Shown: positions 11,666 to 26,002, counted from the stretch's first letter. The stretch: 64,000 nt of DNA from Paraspadella gotoi (GCA_051294375.1 CM119270.1:18895272-18959271), one strand, 5' to 3'. The notes: a model not told the origin generated them from the sequence alone. Translations and numbers: made by a program.

Positions 11666-12413
11666 CACACTGAATCAGAATCATAAAAGAATTTCTAGGG
11701 TAGAAAAGTCGGGAACGAAGATGAGACGGAATTACGAGAAAGAGGTGGGTGGTGGTATGGGTGGAAGGGAGAGTGGTTTTTAGATTAATTCCATGGAGGT
11801 GGTCGATTTCGTGAGAGTGAGAGCGTCGTTGGGTAAATAAGGTTAAGAATCGAGTAGACGGGATTTTAGAGTAGGCAAGGCCCCTAGAGAACAGCCTTTC
11901 GGGTTTCGAAAGGGCAGCAAAGGGCTGTGAGAGCCGTGTGGGTCACGAAGAGCAGGTAAGGTCAGCGCTGGCCGCAGATCTAAACTTTTCTCGTTGACGC
12001 TTCGAGTTTATGACTTAATAAAAGCTTCGCCCTTACCCTGAACTTACCTCTTCCTTTAAGCTATTTCCATTTTTTACCCTTTTTTCTACCCTGTAGTCAT
12101 TTTATTAAACCTATTCTACCTTCATCTTTCATTTTCCTATCTTCCCTCTCACAGTCACACTTCTCTTAAACCTCACCTTCTTTGACCTCATTTTCACTCC
12201 CGCCCTTAAAATGACCATTTTCACATTACTTTTCACACTCCTCATTTATTCTCTCCGCTTGACCTTTCTCCCCTTGCCCTACCCAGGGTAGGTAAGTTAC
12301 TCTCCTCACTCTCCGACTATTTCACCGCCGCCGCCATCCGCCATTCCTTTCCTTACCTTTGGACCAACTTTTCCTTACCTTACTCTCCCTTTCCTTACCC
12401 AATCCTCACCTTT

Positions 12414-12457
<44 letters not shown>

Positions 12458-12779
12458 TCCTTTTTTCTCCTCATCTCCTCTCCTCTCTGCTTCTCGTCTC
12501 CCCATACTCCTCTCTCCCTCTTCTCTCGTCTTCTCTCTCTCTGCTCTCGGAATCATTTGGCAGGGAGTATTAATCGTCGGAAAAAAAAAAGCCTTTCAAT
12601 CATCTCGAAATCTCTCCAATTATTAATCATCGTCTCTTTCTAGCGAGATAGAGAGCGAGATTCACAGCCTCCCTCTAAATCTATTCACTGCTCCTTCCTC
12701 TCTTTTCTCTTCGCAAATCCTTCGGCCCCAAGATGACCATTAGAAGAACGAGAATCGTTGCCTAAGTCCAGTTACATCC

Positions 12780-13515
12780 GTCTATCAATTTACATCCTGG
12801 TATTTTGCAAATACATTCTGATCTGTCCAATCCATCCTAGTCTTTTGAAATACATGCCGGTCTTTTGGAATTACATCCTTGTCTTTTGCAATTCCATGCT
12901 GGTCCTTTCAAATTACATTCACGTCTTTTGAATTACATCCTGGTCTCTCCATTGAATTCCACATCCTGACCTCTCGCGAATCGCGCCTCTCTCTCCCCCC
13001 CTCTCGCCCCCCCCTTTTCTCTTTTATCCTTCTCTTTTCTCTTCGTTCCTCTGATTTCTCTTCCTCCTCCTCCTCCTCCTCCTCCTCCTCCTACTCCTCC
13101 TTTCATCGAGTCTCTCGCGATTTCCGGTCGTCGATCAATCGCGTTCAGGTAGTTTGGTTGATTGGCTAAGGGGATGGATCGCATTGATTTGCGAAGGATT
13201 ACTGATTGGCTAATGGTAGCATTGATTGACGAAGAGAGAGAGCATTGATTAGCGAAGGATTACTGATTGGCGAAGTGAGGTCGTATTGATTGCCGAATGG
13301 TATCCCCTTGATTCGCGAAGAATTACTGATATTAGGAGAAAGTATCAGTATCAGTATCATATGAGGAAAATCGTATGATACTGAAAACTTAGTGGGCAAA
13401 ATCATAGGTGAGCGGAATCCTATGTGGGCGAAAAAATACTATGACCGCAATTATATGGGCCCAATCCTATCTGGGTAGAATCCTAGGTGGGCGGAATCCT
13501 ACGTGGGCACAATCC
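12780..13515. repeat. Three adjacent minisatellite families, right arm
   Basis: The roughly 22-23-base 'tacatcctggtcttttga' family occupies about 12780-12970 (about eight copies). A 'gattggcgaaggattact' family occupies about 13140-13340. A 'gtgggcggaatccta' family occupies about 13395-13515. A (TCC)n run at 13062-13100 separates the first two. Order and content mirror 5265-5960. Confidence 0.75.
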
Positions 13516-13989
13516 TGCGACCACCGTCAAATTGGGGAAAGCCAATTAAACTGGTTAAACTTAGGGATAATTCATTCGAGATTTTTTTTTATTAACGACA
13601 AAAAGAATTTCATTGAAATTTTAAGTTCAGGGCCTCGTCAGTTTAATACATATAGTGCAGCCGAATAGTAAAATAGGGCTTTATTAATATTATATGTTGA
13701 AATTGTTATAAAAATGAGTTCTTCAAACATTGTTCACAAATAGTAAATATTATTTTATAACTAAATCAGATTAGTTTAAAAACGTCAAGTTTTTGACAGT
13801 AATAATGAAGAGATGCCAGGGTTGAACCTGTGCCCATTATGCTGCTATATGCAAATGAGATTAAAGGATAGATGTTAAAAGCTAATGATATCAACGAATC
13901 TATGAATAATTATATTTCTAAGAATAAATAAACAAAAATAATTGGTTAAAAATCGCAGATTGGTTCCTGACGCAACCACCGTGATTCCA

Positions 13990-14300
13990 TCTCTTGCAGA
14001 AGGTCGTACCATCAGTGATTGACGGAAAGAAATTGGGTCAGGCAGCGTCGCAGAAGCAAATGGCGCCGTTGATGAACTCGGCGCGAGTTGCGTGGCGCGG
14101 TGGCGCGGTGGCGTTGTGGGGGGGGGCGCCAGGAGAGTGGCGCAATGACGTCGTGCGAAAGGACTGGCGCAAAATCGTGACGTGAATAATGACTCAGAAT
14201 GACGCAACACCATGGAACAAATGGAGTGACGTCCGTGGCAAAACTGGAACGACGCCGTCGCACAACTAGACGGACGCCGTGGCACAACTAGACTGACACC
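13990..14300. repeat. GC-rich degenerate minisatellite, right arm
   Basis: Repeated elements of the type 'gccgtggcacaactag' and 'gacgccgtcg', roughly 25-30 bases apart, mirror 4340-4740. A (G)n run lies near 14118. Confidence 0.6.
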
Positions 14301-14410
14301 CCTGACTCCTTGATGCGATGAGCAATTTCGCTTCCGGTCGATGGACGCTTTCAGCCGTGAACGAGGAAGACGCCAGCGATTAGGGCGACGGTTCGAAAAT
14401 AACCATCCAC

Positions 14411-14434
14411 GTCTCTCTCTCTGTCTCTCTCTGT

Positions 14435-14514
<80 letters not shown>

Positions 14515-14518
14515 CTTC

Positions 14519-14550
<32 letters not shown>

Positions 14551-14689
14551 GACGAAGTCATCGATGCATTTATTGTCATTGCGCCAAGTTTCTTTAACGA
14601 TCATGAAGTACCCATGGAATACGTTTACTCTCTCTCTCTCTTTCTCTCTCTTCTCTCTCTCTCTCTTTTCTCTCTCTCTCTCTCTCTTT

Positions 14690-14723
<34 letters not shown>

Positions 14724-14760
14724 ACTCGCTCCCTCTCTCTCTCTCTCTCTCTCTCTCTTC
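14411..14760. repeat. Paired (CT)n tracts, right arm
   Basis: CT tracts at 14411-14548 and 14630-14760 flank the short unique segment that mirrors 4018-4095. Confidence 0.95.
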
Positions 14761-14879
14761 CGATGTTAAAATGGAATACGACTCGAGAATTCTTGGACCG
14801 TGGAAAATCTTCCCTCTTGGGTATAATCCGGGGACGAGGGAAGGAAACCCGGCCCGAGTCAAAAAGGTGAAGAGAGGAA

Positions 14880-15530
14880 AGGAGAGAAAGTAAAAGGGAG
14901 GAAAGAAAAGAAAGTAAAAAGGAGGAAAAGAGAAAATGAAAGAAAGTAATATGGAGGAAAGAAAAGAAAGTAAAAAGGAGAATAGGAGGAAAGAAAAGAA
15001 AATAAAAGAGAGGAAAGGAAAGAAAGTAAAAGGGAGGGAAAGAAAGATGCAAAAGGGAGGAAAGGAAAGAAAATATAAGGAAGGAAAGAAAAGAAAGTAA
15101 AAGGGAGTAAGGAAAAGAAAGTATAAGGGAGGAAAGGAAAGAAAGTAAAAGGGAGGAAAGGAAAGAAAGTAATAAGGAGGAAACGAGAAAAGAATAAAAA
15201 GTAAAAGAGAGCTAAGGAAAGATAGTAAAAGGGAGGAAAAGAAAGAAAGCAAAGAGGGTGGGAAGAAAAGAATGTAAATGAGAGGAATGGAAAGAAAGTG
15301 TAAGGAAAGAAAGGAAAGAAAGTATACGGGAGGAAAGGAAAGAAGATATAAGGAAGGAAGGAAAAGAAAGTAAAAGGGAGTAAAGAAAAGAAAGTAAAAG
15401 GGAGGAAAGGAAAGAAAGCAAAGAGGGAGTGAAGGAAAGAAAGTAAATGGGAGGAATGCCAAGAAAGTATAAGGAAGAAAAGGAAAGAAAGTAAAAGGGA
15501 GGAAAGGAAAGAAAATAAACGGAGACAAGC
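14880..15530. repeat. 24-bp homopurine minisatellite, right arm
   Basis: About 27 copies of the purine strand of the 3140-3785 array ('aggaaaggaaagaaagtaaa' core). This long homopurine stretch is mirrored about 11 kb away. Confidence 0.9.
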
Positions 15531-16224
15531 CCGGACCTAAACTATAAAAATCAAAGGGCGCGAAGGAGAGGAAAAGGAGCAATGAAATGATGAGGGCAGA
15601 TTAAAGAGAAGAAGAGAGAAGAGAAGCGAAGAGAAGAGAAAAGAAAAGAAGAGAAGAGAAGAGAAGAGAAGAGAAAAAAAGAGAAGAGAAGGGAAAAGAA
15701 AGTGGGCGGAGCCAAATACGCAGCGAGAATATGTGATTGAAGGGCGTCAAAGAGAAGAGGCAAGTCGAAATTAAAAAGAGAGAGCAACAAACGGGAGAAG
15801 GAGAAGAGAAGGAATGAGAGGAAAGAAAAGAAAAGAAAAAGGGGAGAGAGGGAGGAAGAAATTAAAAAGCAGATAGAAAAGGTAAAAGAGAAGGTGAAAA
15901 ATAAAGATATAGGAAAGAAAAAGTAAGGAAAGAGTCAATATAAAAGGAGATAAGGAAAAATAAAAATAAATCTGAAAAGAAAAAAAGTATAAAAGAAGAA
16001 AAAGAGAAAAAAAAAGTTTGATTTTATGAACGCAAAATGAATTGGGTGGGTGCTGGGTGAGTTAAGCTGGGGTGAGGTCTCTTCAAACGGGCCTTTGAAC
16101 GAAAAGAAAACGGCGTCACTGGCGCCAAAAATGGAAAAGAGCGCCGGAGATAAAGACGGCGCCAAAGATCTTGAGATCGAAGTGTTGACCCCAAAGTCAA
16201 AGTGAATCGGATCGGGACGAGTTT

Positions 16225-16495
16225 GCGAGTTGGAGACAGAGATTGTGGTGGCATTTGTGGTGAAAAAATGGGATGTGTGGGCATTTGTGGTGGAAAAAGG
16301 GATTGTGGTGGCATTTGGTGGAATTTGTGGTGGAAAAAGGGATTGTGGTGGCATTTGTGTAGAAAAGAGATTGTGTGGATTTGTGGTGAAAAAAAGGATG
16401 TGGTGGCATTTGTGGTGGAAAAAAGGGATTGTGGTGGCATTTGTGGTGGAAAAGGCGATTGTTGTGGCAGTTGTGGAGGAAAAAGGAATTGTGTT
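16225..16495. repeat. About 30-bp tandem repeat, right arm
   Basis: About nine copies of a unit with 'gggattgtggtggcatttgt', the mirror of 2210-2440. Confidence 0.85.
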
Positions 16496-16727
16496 CACGA
16501 TGTTAATCGAAGGTAAGTTAATTTAAACGTCGCGGCTGCTGCCAACATGGAATTCGAATATTGATTTCCGTTTTTTAATTCTTAAACCCTTAATTTTAAC
16601 CAGATATAAATTAAGAAACGATGAAAATTTGAAATTAAAAATTCAACAAATTGCAGCTGGAGCGATGGGCCGTGAATAGGCCAGGGAAAAATCATGAATT
16701 CATTATAAGTCGTCGTCAAGGAGGTAG

Positions 16728-16837
<110 letters not shown>

Positions 16838-18350
16838 ATTCACGGTGAATGTGAAGGTGAAACCGTCGTGAGTCCGTGGGCGGTGAGAGGCCGAGAGATT
16901 GTGATAAGGTAAAGAGTCGAACCCATAATAAAACGATAATCAGCTGTGATTATTTTCGAAGCATTAATGAGAATCGCGAGGCGTGAATGAGCACCGAGTC
17001 ATGATTACTGAGTTGGGAGGAAGGGAAGGGACGAATAATAATAGGAGAGCGGATTCGGTTGATGGAATATGAAAGGAAAAGGGAAAGGAAAAAGGATAAA
17101 TGGTATGAATATATGGAAAAGAAAAAAAGATTCAATAAAAAATAAATATGAACAAAGAAGATATGAAAAAAGGACAAAGGAAGTAGAAATTTTATGGAAA
17201 ACATTAAATTTTGCAAAGGAAAGACGGCAACACTGAAACCTACATCTCTTGCGCATTTCTGAGAAATGCTCTCTCTCGCGCCATAGAATCCACTTTTGCA
17301 CCATGAAACGGAAATTCACTCTCACCAAACTTTCACGCATCCCAGGATAAAAGGTGAGAGGAATGACGGCCAAAGGTGAAAGAGGCTTATTTACAGGGCG
17401 GCCGCCGCGTCCGGGGATATTTTCCGGAATGACCGGGGCTATTTACAGCCGGGCGGGGGCCGCTAACCAAGGTGGCCAGTTTATTCGCCCAACGTCACAT
17501 AAATTTTCTTTTCCTCTTTTCGGACGTCGACGGAAGCGAAGAGGGAGAGGGAAGGGAGAAGGGGGTGGGGGGATGAAGGGTTTAAAGTGGAGCTATTACT
17601 CGAAAAGTTAAAGAAAAAGTGAAAAAGTGAAAAAGTGAAAAAGTGAAAAAGTGAAAGAGTTAGTAACAAAGTAAACTCTCCAACGGAACTGAGAAAGAGA
17701 GTTGAAAAAAAAAGCGAAATAAATCAAAATAAAACAGATGTTGAGCGTTTTTAGAATTCCTCTCTCGGACAATAATGGATTCTATTATTCCTTTACAAAA
17801 CAAAAACAAAACGAGAAAACAAATGAAAAGAAAAAAAACGGGAAAAAAATAAAAAAAGGAAAGAAGAAAAAACTTTTGTGGGTCGAGTCGCCCGCGACTG
17901 GCGAATTAGCGAGGTAGTGGCTCGCGGGATTTTTTTAATGGCATTTAAATCTGTGAAATTTCCCGGAAAATGGAAAGAGAGAAGAGAAATGGCAAAAGAG
18001 AAATGGAGAAAGAGAAGAGAAATGGCACTTTGTCCCCGACATTCTCTCGTTCCCCGTTTTACCTCGTTTAGGGTACATTTGCTCGCAACGTCCAGCCCCC
18101 TACGCTTGAGCCCGGTTCGTCTCTATTCGGGTACATTCTACCTCTTTTCTCTCCTAACCTCCTCTTTTTCCTTTGTTCAACGGTTCTCCGATTATTGTTC
18201 CTCGTTTTTTCACTTTGTTTCTTACGTCCTCTCTATTTTTAATATTTTCTTTGCAGCCTCCCTTCTTTGTCACCTTTTTACTCTACCTCTACCCTTTTTA
18301 CCGTTTTCACCTTTACCCCATTTTTATTTCCTTCCTTTCTCTCCCCCCCC

Positions 18351-18879
18351 CCATTTCTCATATTCTCCTTTATTCCTTCCTTTTCATTTTTTCCCTTTGT
18401 TTCAATCTCTTCTCCCTTTTTCTCCCTTTCCCTCTCTTACCTTTACTCTTATCTCACATTCCTCTTTATCCCTTCTTTCCTTTATTATCACCCCTCTTTC
18501 CTTCTTCCCCATTTTTTTTCAATTCCCACGAACGAGCGCCATTTCTTTTTCGCTTCGGTTTTTCCTCAACCAATAAAAAAAATGGATAATTAAGAGAATT
18601 AAAAGAATTTGATTCTCGCCAAGGAAAAGAAAAAAGAAGTGAAAGAAAAAAAACTTATGGCGCCGACCGCTAGAGGGGGAGGGAGGGGGGGTCGTGGGCG
18701 GCACGCGCGACATCACGGAGAGAGAGAGAGAATAAATGTCGCGCTAAAATCCAATCGCGCGCGAGAGAGTGAGAGAGAGAAGGGAGAGAGAGAGAGAGAG
18801 AAGACAAGAGAGAGAGATGAGAGAAAGAAGAGAGAAAAAGAGAAAAAAGAAAGAAGAAAGAAAGAAGAGAAGAAAGAAA

Positions 18880-18923
<44 letters not shown>

Positions 18924-19226
18924 AAAGAAAAGAAAGAAAGAAGAAAGAGAAGAAAAGAAAGAAAGAAAAGAAAGAAAAAAGCAAGAATAAAAAAAGAACA
19001 TAACGATAAAGTGAAATTACAGGGAACGATAAAAGCAGAAGGCATTTAGAGTGAGATAACAAGTAAATTCTCGGAAGGTTATCAGGGTGAGGATAAATCC
19101 ACTCTCTCTCTCTTTTCTCTCTCTGTCTCCTCTCTCTCTCTCTCTCCTCTCTTCTCTCTCTCTCTCCCTCCTCTCTCTCTCTCTCTTCTCTCCTCCTTCT
19201 CTCTCTCTCTCTCCTCTCTCTCTTCC
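18351..19226. repeat. Low-complexity flank with (GAAA)n and AG/CT tracts
   Basis: Pyrimidine-rich DNA to about 18510 is followed by AG at 18718-18800, (GAAA)n and (GAAAA)n at about 18840-18985, and CT at 19104-19226. No gene. Confidence 0.8.
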
Positions 19227-19563
19227 CAATCTGGCCTCCAACTTCGATAATTCTGTTGATTCTCCGCTCCAAATCTCTTCGTGGATTAGAGGCAGAAATC
19301 ATTGCAGAGCTGATGGTGGAACCAATGAAAAAGTTGATTTACTGTGCAATAGAATTCGCAATATTGGTCTAATAATATTATTACAATTTACATTCAATTC
19401 ATCATCATTGAAATCTAACGAAGTCGTAGTTGAATTTAAGAATATATTTTATTAACTTTCTAAACAAATTTAATGCGAAATCGTATTAAACATGTTTTCC
19501 CCTCATCGCATTCTCACATTTCACGCTGCAATCGCATTTCGTCACCGTGATCACATGAAATAA

Positions 19564-19591
19564 TCACGTGATGTAGACTAGTCACGTGATG
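19564..19591. promoter_or_regulatory. Two TCACGTGATG boxes
   Basis: Identical 10-base boxes containing CACGTG lie at 19564-19573 and 19582-19591, 18 bases apart. CACGTG is the classic E-box bound by bHLH-zipper factors. No gene start is recognised nearby, so function is a guess. The rest of 19227-19710 is unique AT-rich DNA without a gene. Confidence 0.2.
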
Positions 19592-19709
19592 AAGACTCTC
19601 TCTCGTCCCTCCCGAACGACCGTTGCGTCTCAAGTGCTACATCCCTCATTACATTATTTGTAAGGCAGGGCGTCCTCTCATTTGACGGATGGACGAATGC
19701 AACACGTGC

Positions 19710-19924
<215 letters not shown>

Positions 19925-20207
19925 GCTTGACTGGAATTGGATGTAAGGAACTCGCTAAGGGAAGCGAAGCTGAATTTAGTCGATGGCAACGAACAGAAAC
20001 GGATGGCAAACAGGAACGGATGGCGATGAGGATTTGCCTCGATAAATCAAGAGTCAATGTCAAGCATGGCAGCGCTGGCACTGATGGCACTGGGTAACAT
20101 ATGGTATCCATAGCACAGCTGATGGCAACTGATGGCGTTAAAAACCGTTTCGATTGATGGCGTCCATCGCTGGACGAGTGAGAATGGATCATTTTTTTTC
20201 AGTGGGG

Positions 20208-20274
<67 letters not shown>

Positions 20275-20350
20275 GAGCAGAGATGAGAGAGAGGGAGGGC
20301 GAGAAGAGATAGTGACAGAGACAGAGACAGAGACAGAGACAGAGACAGAG
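19925..20350. repeat. Degenerate GATGGC repeats, AG tract and (AGAGAC)n
   Basis: The element 'gatggc', often as 'actgatggc', recurs irregularly from about 19980 to 20165. It is followed by AG at 20214-20272 and (GACAGA)n at about 20313-20350. No gene. Confidence 0.65.
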
Positions 20351-20629
20351 TCTGAGTCGGACAGAAAGAGAATTACTCAAAATGATTTCCCTTTTCGCTA
20401 AGTGCCACTTTTCCCAGAAGATAAAGATGTAGTTCAATGACCCTGAATATCAGAGTCGAACCACATCGCTCAAATGTAATCGGCCAGTTTAATGTATAAG
20501 AATTGTAATAAAATAAAATATAACCACACGACTAACAAACGACGTTCACTCGTTTTGTTTATTTAATAATTCACTACCAAACAAAAGGCAAACGGAATTC
20601 GGATCTTTTGTTTTCCCCATTTTTTTTTC

Positions 20630-20960
20630 GTCACCGCCGACTCATTAACGCGCCATCTTTTGAATTTTTGACGAAGCGTCAAAAACGCTTGACTCTTTTC
20701 CAGCCGTGGGCGACGAGTGACGCTCTCGGTTGACGGGTTTTCTGACGTCACGTGACGTTGACGCGAATTCCCAACGTCTGAAACGTCAAGATTCGAGTGA
20801 CGCGTCAAAAAACGCGGCGCCCTCGTCGACGTCGATGGCGCCATCTCGAGGCCCGACGCGAAATCGGGCGGCGTCTCTCCGCGCGTCAAGTTAACTAGCG
20901 TTGACGTCTCTCGTTTTGCATTCCCCTTGCGATTGCGACTTGGATGTGACGTCGTCTAAA
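20630..20960. promoter_or_regulatory. Cluster of TGACG/CGTCA motifs including a full CRE
   Basis: I count about 15 TGACG or CGTCA pentamers in roughly 330 bases. They include the palindromic CRE TGACGTCA at 20743-20750, which overlaps a CACGTG box at 20749-20754, and 'gtgacgcgtca' near 20797. TGACGTCA is the known target of CREB/ATF bZIP factors. The stretch is also CpG-rich. Regulatory use is inference, and degenerate repeats could give the same enrichment. I find no gene directly beside it; 20961-21480 is unique without a gene. Confidence 0.3.
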
Positions 20961-21481
20961 AATAGCGCATTTCCGAGAAAATCGTTTCTCAAAATTTCGG
21001 CGTCGACTTTTTAAAAGGAATTTTCTGGCGCCATTTTCGAAAGCGGCCTCGGCGCTTGTTTATTTAAAGAGCACCGGCGCTAAAATTGAGTGCGACTCTG
21101 CGGCGCCGATTTCAGAATTCAAGTGAAACAGGAGCAAAATTAAGACTTTAAGATGCCAATTTACGGAGTCAAATCTTTAAATTATAACATTGCGACGTTT
21201 AATTTTGACTTTTTATAGCCGACGTTTTGACTACGAGATGTAAACGTTTATTTCCCGCCGCCAATGATCCACTTTCACGCCCAAAACCTTCGACCGCGCC
21301 CACCGTCTCCTTCGCGGCGCCAAAAAAGGTCAACGCGCGAAAAAAAAATGTCAAGTTGAATCACGTGATCAAAACTCGCACGCGCCCGACTCGATTTAAC
21401 GAGGAATTCGCATTCGGCGAACATTTCGTTTTAAGACTACGCGATTTAGCATTGGCCCGTTTTTACGGCGTCTCACTTTTA

Positions 21482-22107
<626 letters not shown>

Positions 22108-22389
22108 GATTTAAAGGAACAATTCGTAAAAAAATGGGTTCGGAGATAAAAAAAATCAGTAAAAAACAAAACCAATTCAAAAAAATAAAACAAAAGAAAA
22201 CAAAAGAAAGCGCAAATTTTTATAATTTTAGAATCCAAGTTGTTTGTTTGTTTGTTTATTTTTCCTTTGTTTAAACGAGGACAGAAACGGTGTTTCGTCT
22301 TTCCGAGTGAATCCCGCGATTTTTCTTTGTTTATCACCGACTTCGCTTTCGGGTTCGTTGGCGCCTTTTTTCCGCTTCGTCGCGTCCGA

Positions 22390-22530
22390 GTTTCGAAGCA
22401 GAGAGTTGAAAGAAGCGACGGACGCTGTGGTCCTCGCTGTGGTCGCCGAAGATGCGATATTGTGGTCGCTGTCGACGCTGTGGTCCTCGAAGATGCGTGG
22501 TTGCGGACGCTGTGGTGTTTTTAAAATGAG
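22390..22530. repeat. Degenerate 'gctgtggtc' repeat
   Basis: Elements such as 'gacgctgtggtcctcg' and 'gaagatgcg' alternate about six times. No gene. Confidence 0.55.
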
Positions 22531-22709
22531 CGGGGTCGCGCTTGGGACGAAAAAATGTTGATATATTTTGAAGGGGAATTGTGGATAAAATCTCATTTTA
22601 AAAGCGGAGAAGCTAAAATCGTAAAATCGTAAAATCGTGAAAGTTATATTGAATTTTGAGATGCTAAGCAAATATGAGAATTTTGGTTTCATAACGGAAA
22701 CTTTTAGTG

Positions 22710-22814
22710 CTGAGGTTGCGAGATATTTGCAATTTCCCCTCGACCTGAGGTAGCAAGATATCTGCAATTTCCCTTCGACCTGAGGTTGCGAGATATTTGT
22801 AATTTCCCCTCGAC
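22710..22814. repeat. 35-bp tandem repeat, three copies
   Basis: Units start at 22710, 22745 and 22780 with 'ctgaggttgcgagatatttg'. Copy two differs at a few positions. Confidence 0.95.
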
Positions 22815-23022
22815 CCGCTTCTTTAGCCATTTGTATCTTTTTTTCTTTTCATTATACTTTTTTCCTTAGCTTAGGTTTTTTTTGTGGTCCACTTATTATA
22901 GCGAGAGACAAAAACAAAAGGTTTTTTTTTAGGTCAACAATATTTATTGTCGACGAAAACAAAAGCAACTTTAGCTTTAAGAGCAAAACAACAAGAGTGG
23001 GTGAAGAAGTATCGTTTGGGCG

Positions 23023-23025
<3 letters not shown>

Positions 23026-23104
<79 letters not shown>

Positions 23105-23341
23105 TAAAGTGTTGATTTTAGAGGCGGCGAACCGCGAAGGAGTAATGGAATTTTTATGATGCAAAAAGAGTTTTGGGCGCGAAGGCGAAAGGCGACGTCG
23201 AGGGCGCAAATTTTTGAAGGTCGACCCAAGGAAAGATGTGGGCGGGACGAAGAAAAGTGGACGAACAACTGAACAACCATCACAACAGTAAGTCAGATTA
23301 GATAGATGGATAGATAGATACATAGATAGATAGATAGATAC

Positions 23342-23404
<63 letters not shown>
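23026..23404. repeat. (AG)n tract and (GATA)n microsatellite
   Basis: AG at 23026-23101 and GATA at about 23300-23404 with ACATA interruptions. The unique sequence between them carries no recognised gene. Confidence 0.95.
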
Positions 23405-23405
<1 letters not shown>

Positions 23406-23877
23406 AAATTGAATTTTAAAGTTTCTGTTTTTCTGTCTCTTTCAAAACGAAAATTGCTGTAACTAAAAGCAAAAAAAAATATACAAAAAAACTTTGTAAA
23501 TCTAAACTATTAAATCTGACGCGAAGCTTAATACATTATCAAGATTGTCGTACCCCACCCACGACTTCTGCCCATCAAAGGTCTAATGTTCCTCAGCGAC
23601 CCGAATTCGACCCGCGAAGGATTTCTCTCTTCGAGTTCGAGTCAAAATGGTTCCAAGTTTTGCGCCGCTATGGTTTTCTTTCTATGGTGCATCGAGTGTC
23701 GCACCATAAGGAGTTCAAAGCGAAGGAGGTTTCGAGGAGTGGGAGGCACCGAGGGGGGGATTTGAAGGATGATGAGGAGGATATGAAGTGGACGAGGTGG
23801 TGGAGGGTGGACGTCAGGGTGGTGGAGTGGTGATGTGGTCGGTTGAGGCCAGGAGAATGGGAAAAAAGCCAAGAATC

Positions 23878-23964
<87 letters not shown>

Positions 23965-26002
23965 AAATTCCGGTCACGCCGTGGGATCCAAAGTCCTCGA
24001 GATCGCCCAAGCGAAATCATCACAACCGTCAGTCGAGGTTCTTATGACAACTGAGTTCGTGACATCCGCTGCGTTCACAGGAATCACGTGAATGGATTAA
24101 GTGAAGTGAATGGGTGAATGACGAATAAACAATTGAACCGGGAAGGCGTCAGGGGGAGGCGGGGGGGAGAGTTTTTTTAATTAATTTTATTGTTTCGTTT
24201 TGGAATTTTGAATTTAGAAAAGCAAATAGAAACGAAAAGAAGAAAAGGAAAGAAAAGAAAAGAAAAGAAAAGAGAAGAGAAGAAGGTAAACGATACAAAT
24301 CTAAGGACGAAAGTTCTCAATTATTTTCAATAAAATTGGTTAATATTTTTCAGGAGATTTGAATAGATTGAAATTGTAATAAAGCAAAATATTCCTGGTT
24401 CTATTTTTAGTAAATTTATAATCGAGCAAAGACTTTGTGGAAAAGACGAACGAGGTGAGTCGATACGAGCGATAGAAAAAATCGAAGCGGATTTTCCCCC
24501 AAAAAAAGATTTTTGACGAGAAATCGTCTCTTATTTTTAGTTTTACATTTTCGTCAATTTTGTAAATTTATAGATGACTAAAACGATTAAAATGAACGAA
24601 AACTTTTTATCGTAATCGAAAATATTATGTTCTTCGTGAGTAATTAATTTAGTTTTTATCATCATCCAAAAAAAAAGAAAAAGAAAAAAATAAGTCGGAG
24701 AGCGTAAACGCAAAAAAAATTCCGTCGAAGAAGAAAAAAAATAAGACGGAATGCGCGATTCTCGTGGCATCGCGAATGCGAGGGGGAAGAGGAAGAGGAG
24801 AAAGGGGAGGAGGAGGAGGAGGAGGACGAGACTTTGCGCCTCGAGGAATCTCCTTGGGTTCAGAAATCGACCGTCGGAAGAAAGAGAGAAAGAAAATAGC
24901 GGAGGAATTTAGAAGAAAAGAAAAAAAAAGAAGAATTTTTGAAATGGAGGAATTGAAAAGAATCGGAGGAAAATGGAGGAAAATGGAAAAAGAAAGAAAG
25001 AAAATAATTACGGCGGGTGAAAGGAATTCGAATACTTTTTACTGTGGAAAAGAAGCTTAAAGTTTGAGGGAGAAAAAAAAATGGAAAAAAAGAGAAAGTT
25101 TTTTAAAAAAAATTTTAATGGAAGAAAGTCGAAAGATGCGTCAATTAAGGAATCCATTCTTTTCTTAAAATCGATCACCAATAAAAAAAAAAACTTTGGC
25201 AATGAGTTCTCTCTCTTCCTCTGTCTCTGCCTCCATCTCTTAGAGTCTCTTAGAGTCAAAATCCTATTTTTAGAGAAGAAAAACCACAATTGGAAGAAAT
25301 ACAATTCTCACGACTTTTCAACTGTAATCGAAGAAATCAGCAACGGTTCTGCTTAATGTTCCCTGATTAGCCTTCTCCGACATATGCTCTGCATCTGTCC
25401 CGCATCTGTCCGGCATCTACCCGCCAATTCGTTCGAGTCAACGGACGCCTTCGGCCTTTTGTTTACTCTTTCGCCCTCCTTCGGGTCACGTGATCGGATT
25501 ACAACGAAGAAATCTCCGTCTAGAACAGAAATCATATTAGATATCGGTAACGTTTTACGACTTAAAAACGATGTTACTAAATCGTAAAAAACTCGTTTCC
25601 GAGAAGCGAATCGCGACCGCGAGAACTACAATCAAATCACGTCTCGGTGGGAAACACGCGTCGGCGAGTGAGAGGCGGCGTTGCGGGGCGGCGTCGCGGC
25701 GTGGCGGGCTGACGGCGGCGCCCGCAATCTCCTCCCCCTGCGGAGATTACCTTACCCACTTCATCTTTCTCTGCAGGAGCCTTTCCTTTCTCGAAGATCA
25801 TTCCCTACTTCATCCTTTAAAGTAAAAGCTTTCTCTTTCTTTTTACAATACTTAATGAAATTGGTACAACAGTAAAATTCATTTCTCTTTCTATATTTTC
25901 TTTCCACAACGACATAAATTATCTCAATTTCTTCATTTTTCTTTCATTTCTTTTTTCCCCCTTCCACATCCCTACATTCTTCCATCTCTCACTCAATTCC
26001 TC
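23405..26002. other. Intergenic DNA with one AG tract, no gene found
   Basis: An AG tract lies at 23879-23963. The rest is AT-rich or purine-rich (notably 24770-25070), with short (AAAAG)n at about 24250-24280. No frame resembles a known protein. Confidence 0.6.

Noticed and set aside
14722-15582. 286-residue minus-strand frame
   Set aside because: It is the mirror of the 24-bp pyrimidine array, made of LLSF-type repeats only.
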